Part shown: positions 58,095-64,000 of the stretch, piece after piece
Numbering within the stretch: position 1 is the stretch's first letter
Layout: each line of letters begins with the position of its first letter
DNA from: Bacteriovorax sp. Seq25_V
Lineage (GTDB): Bacteria > Bdellovibrionota > Bacteriovoracia > Bacteriovoracales > Bacteriovoracaceae
Direction: 5' to 3'
Assembly: GCF_000447795.1 (NCBI RefSeq)
Contig: NZ_AUNI01000011.1
Span: 62,001-126,000, forward strand
DNA length: 64,000 nt
Program-made: the position numbers and the translations under genes
Notes under the pieces: model-generated
Database searches by the model: none
Told to the model about the DNA's origin: nothing
What the model saw: only the letters and a program-made list of their open reading frames with translations

Positions 58095-58349
58095 ATGAAT
58101 TTAGATAAATTACATTCTTTATTAGACGATCAATATAACTGGCCAGATCATTATACGTTCAAATTTGTCGGAAAAGATGAGCATCGTGATCAGTTAACAG
58201 AGGTTATTGGACTTGCTCCAACGAATGAGCGTCCTTCTTCTTCTGGTAAATATATCAGTTATTCTTTTCAGATTAAAATCAATGCTTCTCACGAAGTCAT
58301 CGAAATTTATAAAAAAGTTTCAGTAATTTCTGGTATCATTACTCTATAA
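58095..58349 (+). CDS. DUF493 (YbeD-like) protein
   Basis: An 84-residue cytoplasmic protein with the ferredoxin-like alpha/beta pattern of DUF493: YTFKFVGKDEHRDQLTEVIG, then PSSSGKYISYSFQIKINASHEVIEIYKKV. The family resembles ACT/regulatory domains and has no firm function. No ribosome site; a promoter predicts a leaderless mRNA. gpsA starts 15 nt after its stop and is probably co-transcribed. Confidence 0.82.
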   Translation: MNLDKLHSLLDDQYNWPDHYTFKFVGKDEHRDQLTEVIGLAPTNERPSSSGKYISYSFQIKINASHEVIEIYKKVSVISGIITL

Positions 58350-58364
58350 ATTAGGAGTAATGAT

Positions 58365-59402
58365 ATGAGAAAGGAATACAAAACAGCGCTCGTTGTTGGT
58401 GCTGGTGCGTTCGGAACGTCTCTTGCCTCGATTTTGGCGAATAAATTTGAACATGTTATTTTAAAAGTACGTAGTGAAGATGTTTGCACTGCTATTAATA
58501 AAGATCGCGAGAACTCAGTTTACCTTCCAGGGATTAAGCTTGCTTCAAATATTCAGGCGATAATTGATTGGGATGAATTTGATGCTAACTATGAAAATAC
58601 TCTTGAGCTCATCGTTTCAGGCCTTCCAACTGTTGGGATCGCACCATTTTTTGAGGAAAACTATGACCGTTTTTTAAAGTATTTTGAGAGGCAAATTCCA
58701 TTGATCTCACTTTCGAAGGGGATTGATCCTAAAACATTAGAGCTTAGTGATGATTTACTTTTTGATTTCTATCCACAACATAAAGAATTTATCACTTTCT
58801 TGTCGGGACCAAGTTTTGCCAAAGAAATTATGGAGGAGCAGATAACACTTGTTACAGTTGCTGGTCGTTCTAGAAAGGTCCTTGGGCAAATCTCTTCGAT
58901 GCTTGATACAGAGTATTTTAAGGCCCTGCCAAATTATGACGTCAAAGGCGTACTACTTGGTGGAGCTTTGAAGAATGTTCTTGCTATTGCTGGTGGAATT
59001 ATTGAAGGTCTTGGTTATAACCATAATACACGAGCAGCAATGATTACTCGTGGTATCGTTGAGATGTTACGCTTTGGAAAAGTATTCAATGCTCGTCCAG
59101 AAACCTTCTACGGACTTAGTGGAATGGGAGATCTTATTTTAACTACAACGGGTGGTCTTTCTCGTAATAAACAATTTGGTCTTGAAATCGCCGCAGGCAG
59201 AAGCCCTCTTGAAATTATCAATTCACAACGTACTGTAGTTGAAGGATATAAGACAACAATGGCGGCGCACTTAATTTCTGAAAAATATGAAATTCGCGCA
59301 AGAATTTTCAATGGGCTTTACGAAGTTCTTTATAATGAGCATGATCCTAAAGATGTGGTGAGCTTACTAATGAAGACTCCAGCAAAATTTGAAATTGAGT
59401 AG
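58365..59402 (+). CDS. gpsA: glycerol-3-phosphate dehydrogenase [NAD(P)+]
   Basis: GpsA makes glycerol 3-phosphate for phospholipid synthesis. The 345-residue protein has the dinucleotide turn VVGAGAFGTSLA, SLSKGID, FLSGPSFAKEI, GALKNVLAIAGGI with the catalytic Lys, NTRAAMITRG and GLSGMGDLILT. TTAGGAG lies upstream of ATG 58365. It is followed by a terminator. Confidence 0.95.
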   Translation: MRKEYKTALVVGAGAFGTSLASILANKFEHVILKVRSEDVCTAINKDRENSVYLPGIKLASNIQAIIDWDEFDANYENTLELIVSGLPTVGIAPFFEENYDRFLKYFERQIPLISLSKGIDPKTLELSDDLLFDFYPQHKEFITFLSGPSFAKEIMEEQITLVTVAGRSRKVLGQISSMLDTEYFKALPNYDVKGVLLGGALKNVLAIAGGIIEGLGYNHNTRAAMITRGIVEMLRFGKVFNARPETFYGLSGMGDLILTTTGGLSRNKQFGLEIAAGRSPLEIINSQRTVVEGYKTTMAAHLISEKYEIRARIFNGLYEVLYNEHDPKDVVSLLMKTPAKFEIE

Positions 59403-59436
59403 GTTTAAGAAAATCCAGAAAGTAAGATAGAAATAG

Positions 59437-59464
59437 AAAGAGGGGATTATTCCCCTCTTTTTTT
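59437..59464. terminator. terminator between convergent gpsA and dsbD
   Basis: AAAGAGGGG (59437-59445), 6-nt loop, CCCCTCTTT (59452-59460), then TTTT. It can also serve the minus strand, where TTTCTATTTC follows. Confidence 0.9.
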
Positions 59465-61637
59465 ATAGGCTATTTTTAATTTCTGCGACGGTGATTGTTT
59501 CTCCGAGTTTGATAAGCTCCCCCTTGCTATTAATGACAAAGTAAGCTGGTACACCAACAAATCCTTGAGACTTTAGCCAAGCCCCAATCTGTGGATCTCG
59601 TTTCGTCCAATCTCCAAGCATAAGCTCAACATTCTTTTCTTTTACAAGATCTCTAAAAGCTTTGGTATCAATAACGAGTCTCTCGTTAACTTTACAAGTG
59701 ATACACCACTTGGCAGTAAAGTCGATAAAGGTAAGTTTATTGATCCTCATATTGTCATTCATTTTTTCTTCGGACCATTTTTGCCAAGTGATTTCTGCGT
59801 CACGATTCTTATCGTTAAGCATATTTGAACCACTTTCCCCATATGAGATAACTGTCCCTTGGGCCTGATAAATTAGCACAATAGTTGGTATCAAGAAGAT
59901 TATTGACCAAATAATTTTCTTCGTCATCTTAGCACGCATGTAGAAAATAAAGAAAATCAAAACAAGGCCTGTATTGATTTTCATTACAGCAAGGCTAGAG
60001 TCTGTTAGAGCTGAAAATACATCAAGAAGCCAAATCGTCGTGAGGATAAGTGTTAAACCTAATATTTTTTTTACGTGATTCATCCACATACCAGGCTTCG
60101 GTAAAAATTTAATAAGCGATGGAAAAAAGGCCGTTAAAAGGAATGGAAATGATAATCCAAGTCCAATTGCGAAGAAAATTCCAAAAATGGTTGCAGTTGA
60201 TTCACTAAAAGCAAAAGTAAGTGCTGTCCCAAGAAATGGTGCAGAACAAGGAGTTGAAAGAATTGTTGCCAGCACTCCTCCAATGAAGTCACCGCTAAAT
60301 GTATCTTTAAGTTCAACTGATCCAAGCTTAGACCCACCTGGCGTTCTAAATTCAAAGAGACCAAACATATTAAGCGCCATAACAAAGATGATAACTATCA
60401 TTAGTGCTACAAAGCTTGGTGATTGAAGCTGGAATCCCCAGCCAATTTGCTCACCTGTATTTTTTAAGAGAGTTATAACCCCTGCAAGTGCGAAGAAAGT
60501 TGCAATAACACCAGCTGAGTAGGCGAGATTATGTCTGAAAATTGACTTCTTACTCTCATTACTATGTCCAATTAGGCTAAACAGTTTTAAAGAGATAACT
60601 GGAAGTACGCAAGGCATAATATTTAATATTAGACCACCAAGGAATGCCATTACTAAGTAGTAGAGCATATTTGGGCCCGTACTTGCTTCAGCAGGAACAT
60701 CTTCATGACTTTTAACTTCATTTGTTTCAATTACTGGTTTTAGTATTTTAAAGAAAGATTCGAATTGTCCATTGTTATCAAAACTATAAGAACTAAAAGA
60801 TTTTTTAATAACATATGTTTCTTTAGTGATTGGGTCATTTAGAAGAAATTTGAAATCAAATGGTTTTTCAAACTTTCCGTCAGCTGGCAGTGGCATTTCT
60901 GGTTCCATGTAAACGCCATCCCAGTCCATAGTATATTTACCATAAAGTGACTTTTTTGAATCTGTAAAAAGTGACTCTCTTTTAAAAGAGAATGGGAGCA
61001 TTGGATAAATAGAAAGGACATTGTTCTTGGTTGGGATATCCATCACTGGCTTAGAAATGCTGTAAATGAAAACTAGATTTTCACCTTGTTTCACCAAGCT
61101 TATGTCGAAATATACTGGAAGCTCTTTTTCTTTTGGAAGTTTAGAAAAACGAGTTTTCATTTCATCCATTGAAACTTGAAAGTCATTATCAGCAGTAATG
61201 AATGCTGAGTCTTTTACTTCTCCATTGATATGTTTTTCACCTGGGATACAGATATTTTTACAGATTAGCCATTTGAAGTGAGCCTCTATCTTTTGATCTT
61301 TAAGATCTCCTGGATATTCAAAGAAGAGAGTATACTCATCTTCATATCCAAAAGTCATAATATCTCCATCTTCTTTGAAACGCTTTGGAATTGGCCACTC
61401 TTTAACGGTAAGGTTTTTTTCTTCACCATTGATTTTAAATGTTGCCTCTATTGGAAGTCCCGCATCTCCTGGATTGATCCAGTATGTATGCCAGTGGGAA
61501 AAATTTTTAAAGTTAGCAGCAAGGAAAGTCTGACCGTCAATATTGATTGGAGACATACTCATTTGCATAACATTTTTAGGTACTTCCTCTGCAAAGATAG
61601 AGAGAGCAAGTAGTAGCAAGAATACTATTTTTTTCAC
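59463..61637 (-). CDS. DsbD/ScsB-family thiol:disulfide interchange protein
   Basis: This inner-membrane protein carries electrons from cytoplasmic thioredoxin to periplasmic thiol proteins. The 724 residues contain a signal peptide (IVFLLLLALSIFA), a periplasmic alpha domain with the CKNICIPGE motif (near residue 125), about eight membrane helices with the redox cysteines in NIMPCVLPVISLK and TPCSAPFLG, and a C-terminal thioredoxin domain with TAKWCITCK. AAGGGAAA lies upstream of ATG 61637. The layout is close to ScsB/DsbD; partners are not in the window. Confidence 0.9.
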   Translation of the reverse strand: MKKIVFLLLLALSIFAEEVPKNVMQMSMSPINIDGQTFLAANFKNFSHWHTYWINPGDAGLPIEATFKINGEEKNLTVKEWPIPKRFKEDGDIMTFGYEDEYTLFFEYPGDLKDQKIEAHFKWLICKNICIPGEKHINGEVKDSAFITADNDFQVSMDEMKTRFSKLPKEKELPVYFDISLVKQGENLVFIYSISKPVMDIPTKNNVLSIYPMLPFSFKRESLFTDSKKSLYGKYTMDWDGVYMEPEMPLPADGKFEKPFDFKFLLNDPITKETYVIKKSFSSYSFDNNGQFESFFKILKPVIETNEVKSHEDVPAEASTGPNMLYYLVMAFLGGLILNIMPCVLPVISLKLFSLIGHSNESKKSIFRHNLAYSAGVIATFFALAGVITLLKNTGEQIGWGFQLQSPSFVALMIVIIFVMALNMFGLFEFRTPGGSKLGSVELKDTFSGDFIGGVLATILSTPCSAPFLGTALTFAFSESTATIFGIFFAIGLGLSFPFLLTAFFPSLIKFLPKPGMWMNHVKKILGLTLILTTIWLLDVFSALTDSSLAVMKINTGLVLIFFIFYMRAKMTKKIIWSIIFLIPTIVLIYQAQGTVISYGESGSNMLNDKNRDAEITWQKWSEEKMNDNMRINKLTFIDFTAKWCITCKVNERLVIDTKAFRDLVKEKNVELMLGDWTKRDPQIGAWLKSQGFVGVPAYFVINSKGELIKLGETITVAEIKNSL

Positions 61638-61775
61638 GTGAATTTCCCTTTTGTTTCACCTTCTATATCGTCAAATATTAACAGATATATTAGTCTTAGT
61701 ATTTGATTATCATCAGTTTTGACGAAATTTTGACTTTAAGATAACCTCAGATAATCTTAAATTATAGGAGTCTAG

Positions 61776-62570
61776 GTGAGAAGCTTTCCACAAAGAATTG
61801 TTTGCTTGACTGAGGAATCAGTAGAATTTCTTTATGCCCTTGGTGAAGAAGAGAAAATTGTTGGTGTCTCAGCTTATGCCAAGAGGCCTGTAGAAGTTTC
61901 TTCCAAACCAATTGTTACGGCCTTTGTTAACGGGAGCGTCAAGAAGATTAAAGATTTGAAACCTGATCTCGTCATTGGTTACTCTGATATTCAAAAAGAT
62001 TTAGCCCGAGAGCTGATTGGAGAAGGACTGAATGTCTATATTTCTAATCATCGAAGCATTGAAGAAATTCTTGATTACCTACTTTTTCTTGGACGTCTGG
62101 TTGGTAGAGAAGCTAAAGCAAGTGAGCTGATAGCAAAGGTCGAAGCAAAAATTTTAGAGGCCAAAAAATTTGGAGATTCTTTAAGCTATCGTCCAAAAGT
62201 TTATATTGAAGAGTGGGATGAACCTATTATCAGTGGTATTCAATGGTTTTGTGAGATAGTTCAACTATGTGGAGCAGATATTGTCTTTATGGATAAATCG
62301 ACAATGAAGCTTGCTAAAGATCGTATCGTAAATATAGACGACTTTAAAGATCAGGAAATTGATATTATTTTTGGTTGCTGGTGCGGTAAACCAGTTGATA
62401 TTCACTCAATTCTTAAGCGCCCATATCTGGCCCATACTGAAGCTATTAGAAGGAAACAGATTTATGAACTGGAGCCAGAAATTTTCCTCCAACCTGGCAT
62501 TGCGCCTATTTCTACGGGAATTGATATCATCATTGATTATTTAAGAAACTACCAGAAATTAGGTGGTTGA
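61776..62570 (+). CDS. cytoplasmic BtuF-like helical-backbone metal-receptor protein
   Basis: The 264-residue protein matches the periplasmic cobalamin/iron-binding fold: RIVCLTEESVEFLYALGEEEKIVGVS, KIKDLKPDLVIGYSDIQ, and the long backbone helix IEEILDYLLFLGRLVGREAKA. It has no signal peptide or lipobox and starts with GTG preceded by AGGAG at 5 nt, so it appears cytoplasmic. No ABC transporter genes are adjacent. Ligand unknown. Confidence 0.75.
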   Translation: MRSFPQRIVCLTEESVEFLYALGEEEKIVGVSAYAKRPVEVSSKPIVTAFVNGSVKKIKDLKPDLVIGYSDIQKDLARELIGEGLNVYISNHRSIEEILDYLLFLGRLVGREAKASELIAKVEAKILEAKKFGDSLSYRPKVYIEEWDEPIISGIQWFCEIVQLCGADIVFMDKSTMKLAKDRIVNIDDFKDQEIDIIFGCWCGKPVDIHSILKRPYLAHTEAIRRKQIYELEPEIFLQPGIAPISTGIDIIIDYLRNYQKLGG

Positions 62571-62636
62571 GTGGAAGAATCTTCCATTCCTAGGCGTTGG
62601 AATATAAAAAGCTAAATTATTTTCATCCATTACCGA

Positions 62637-62672
62637 TTAGTCCTACGAAGAAGTTTAAGGAGCTAGGACTAA
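62637..62672 (+). promoter_or_regulatory. hairpin sequestering the ribosome site of the next gene
   Basis: TTAGTCCTA (62637-62645) and TAGGACTAA (62664-62672) form a perfect 9-bp stem. AAGGAG lies in the loop (62657-62662) and AGGA in the 3' arm, just before ATG 62677, so folding could limit translation. A short TGGAAG/CTTCCA hairpin at 62572-62586 precedes it. Confidence 0.5.
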
Positions 62673-62676
62673 GTTC

Positions 62677-63414
62677 ATGAAAAAACTATTACAAATTACG
62701 ACAGGATCACTAATTTTGGCATCACTATCATCATGTGGCTTTATGGAACATGTTGAGCAACGTGCTGCTGTACTTAATTCTCTTGAGGATAAAGTTCTAT
62801 CTCTAAACGAGGAGAACCAGTATCTAAGAAATGATATCAGAGAATTAAAATACAAAATTAAGACTCTTGAAAATAAAAACTTCTATCTTGAAACTCAATT
62901 GAAAGAAAAGCCTACGATGCCAGCAATGGCCAAAGCGGCGAGTTCTACGAGTCGATCGATTGCAAGCGTTGCTCCAATGAATACAAATGATCTTGTAAAG
63001 TTTGACGTTTACAAGTGGAAGCCTGAACAAATGTTGACCATCGCTCAAAAAGAATTTGATTCGAAGAATTATGAAAAGAGTGCTCAATTCTTTTCCGAGT
63101 TCTCAAATAAGTACCCATCGGATTCTAATCTAAATGATAAGTTTCTTTTTCAGGCGGGTATTGCTTCGTTTGAATCAGGAAAGCACTATGAGTGGAGTGA
63201 GAAGTATCTTTCTCAACTTGTAGAGAGATATCCAACGTCTGAATACTACCTAGGTTCGAAGCTATGGCTAGGACTAACTTATCTTAAGCAAGGTAGAGAG
63301 AAAGAGTTTTTTGCTGTTGTAGAAGAATTTAGAAAGAAATATAGAAACACTCCGGAATGGAATATTTTAAGTGGTCACTATGAAAAGATTGTTCAAAAAT
63401 ATAAGTCAAATTAG
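62677..63414 (+). CDS. CpoB/YbgF-like coiled-coil TPR lipoprotein
   Basis: A 245-residue lipoprotein (lipobox LSSC, Cys20). Residues 30-75 form a coiled coil (LEDKVLSLNEENQYLRNDIR), then a linker and a TPR domain from 110 to 240 (AQKEFDSKNYEKSAQFFSEF, KYLSQLVERYPTSEYYLGSK). The order coiled coil plus TPR is that of CpoB of the Tol-Pal system, although CpoB is not lipidated and no tol or pal genes are seen here. It overlaps the FecR-like gene by 35 bp. Confidence 0.72.
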   Translation: MKKLLQITTGSLILASLSSCGFMEHVEQRAAVLNSLEDKVLSLNEENQYLRNDIRELKYKIKTLENKNFYLETQLKEKPTMPAMAKAASSTSRSIASVAPMNTNDLVKFDVYKWKPEQMLTIAQKEFDSKNYEKSAQFFSEFSNKYPSDSNLNDKFLFQAGIASFESGKHYEWSEKYLSQLVERYPTSEYYLGSKLWLGLTYLKQGREKEFFAVVEEFRKKYRNTPEWNILSGHYEKIVQKYKSN

Positions 63415-64000
63415 TATTGTTCTTTCCCTGTGTGGAACTGTCATGGCGGCATCGCCTAAAGCAGTTATTGAAGCAGTGAAAGGAAATGCATTTGTAACTA
63501 GAGAGGGGAGAACAGAGAAATTATCTGCTGGTGATTACCTATATGATTTTGATGAGGTTTTCTCAGAAGTTGGTTCTCAAGTAACGTTCGCTGATTACTA
63601 TGATCATAAATATCACATGTCTGGATCAGGATATGTATCAATTTTAAATAAGATTATTGAGCTTAAAGGTGGATACCTTTGGGTACAAACACAGCAACCA
63701 TCAGCTTCTCATTTTCATATTCAAACAGTAAATGCGACAGCGGCTTACTCTCGAGGTGAGTTTATTATTTCCTATGATCAGGATTCTGGTAAAACTCAAT
63801 TACTAAGTATTGATGGAACACATCTATTTTCAAATAACGAAAATAACTTTCTTAAAGAAGAAGTTTCTGCTGGAAAATTTTCTTTTGTAAGTGAAAAGTA
63901 TGAAAATGGTGCTCCAAGAGTACCAACTCCAATTGGTGCGTCTACTTATTCGTCTGTCGTTTCTCTGTATGATGGGATTAAACCTCTAGATAAGCAATCT
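63380..64000 (+). CDS. FecR-domain secreted protein (partial)
   Basis: The frame opens at ATG 63380 inside the end of the CpoB-like gene and reads through to the right edge (207 residues seen). A signal peptide (ISIVLSLCGTVMAA) is followed by a FecR-type beta domain: AVKGNAFVTREGRTEKLSAG, DYLYDFDEVFSEVGSQVTF, then TAAYSRGEFIISY, the counterpart of the RTAAxGVRGTxF motif but with changed residues. It is the third FecR-like protein in the window, again without sigma factor or receptor. The C-terminus is unknown. Confidence 0.7.
   Translation, partial: MKRLFKNISQISIVLSLCGTVMAASPKAVIEAVKGNAFVTREGRTEKLSAGDYLYDFDEVFSEVGSQVTFADYYDHKYHMSGSGYVSILNKIIELKGGYLWVQTQQPSASHFHIQTVNATAAYSRGEFIISYDQDSGKTQLLSIDGTHLFSNNENNFLKEEVSAGKFSFVSEKYENGAPRVPTPIGASTYSSVVSLYDGIKPLDKQS

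Noticed and set aside
1-64000. CRISPR array, prophage or intact insertion sequence
   Set aside because: No regularly spaced repeats, phage structural genes or transposase were seen anywhere in the window.

Overview
The window is AT-rich Gram-negative chromosome. KDO/LPS genes (kdsB-pyrG-kdsA-kdsC), many lipoproteins, TolC, beta-barrel candidates and DsbD show an outer membrane. The mix of Tad/Flp pilus genes, FecR-domain proteins without sigma factors, LPP20/LpoB lipoproteins and many small secreted proteins suggests the Bdellovibrionota, perhaps a Bacteriovorax/Halobacteriovorax-like predator. That placement is inference; no rRNA is present.

Layout. 0-9.8 kb: housekeeping and redox genes (amidotransferase, ogt, M48 protease, glyoxalase II-like, bcp, a secreted nuclease/phosphatase-like protein), then a TPR lipoprotein and a LysM protein. 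Near 1.8 kb lies an inverted-repeat element. 9.8-13.4 kb: topA with a histone-H1-like lysine tail, a DUF368/PopT-type transporter, tRNA-Arg(UCG). 13.5-25.6 kb: an RND exporter, a receiver/HD-GYP regulator, a pentapeptide-repeat gene divergent from a LysR regulator, pdxH, sodB and a putative metalloprotease. 25.7-28.6 kb: a four-gene complex I operon, nuoB-C-D-I. 28.7-34.0 kb: a seven-gene envelope operon (FecR, LPP20-like, a CxC protein, LPP20-like, LpoB, COG3014-like, a 40-aa membrane protein), followed by a second FecR protein on the other strand. 35-42.5 kb: hypothetical secreted proteins, a YdcZ-type transporter, an RlmI-like methyltransferase, a TadB-like protein, ettA and an aspartokinase. 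42.4-47.1 kb: a compact Tad/Flp locus on the minus strand (Flp pilin, two TadE/G-like proteins, a GF-type prepilin, a CpaB-like protein, a small secreted protein, CpaC secretin, CpaF ATPase). A 41-aa highly basic gene points the opposite way inside it. 47.2-53.5 kb: a SPOR protein, manC, msrA/purB, TolC with a barrel protein. 53.5-59.4 kb: the KDO operon, a degenerate histidine kinase, DUF493, gpsA. 59.4-64 kb: DsbD, a cytoplasmic BtuF-like protein, a CpoB-like lipoprotein and the start of a third FecR-like protein.

Most notable: (1) the Tad/Flp cluster resembles the neighbourhood of the Bdellovibrio hit locus and is built from overlapping genes; (2) the LPP20/LpoB/COG3014 operon is bracketed by FecR paralogues; (3) several genes with no Shine-Dalgarno sequence have a -10 box ending exactly 6 nt before the ATG, suggesting leaderless mRNAs, including a divergent pair at 57,998/58,095; (4) a 5' leader near 36.75 kb can form two competing hairpins.
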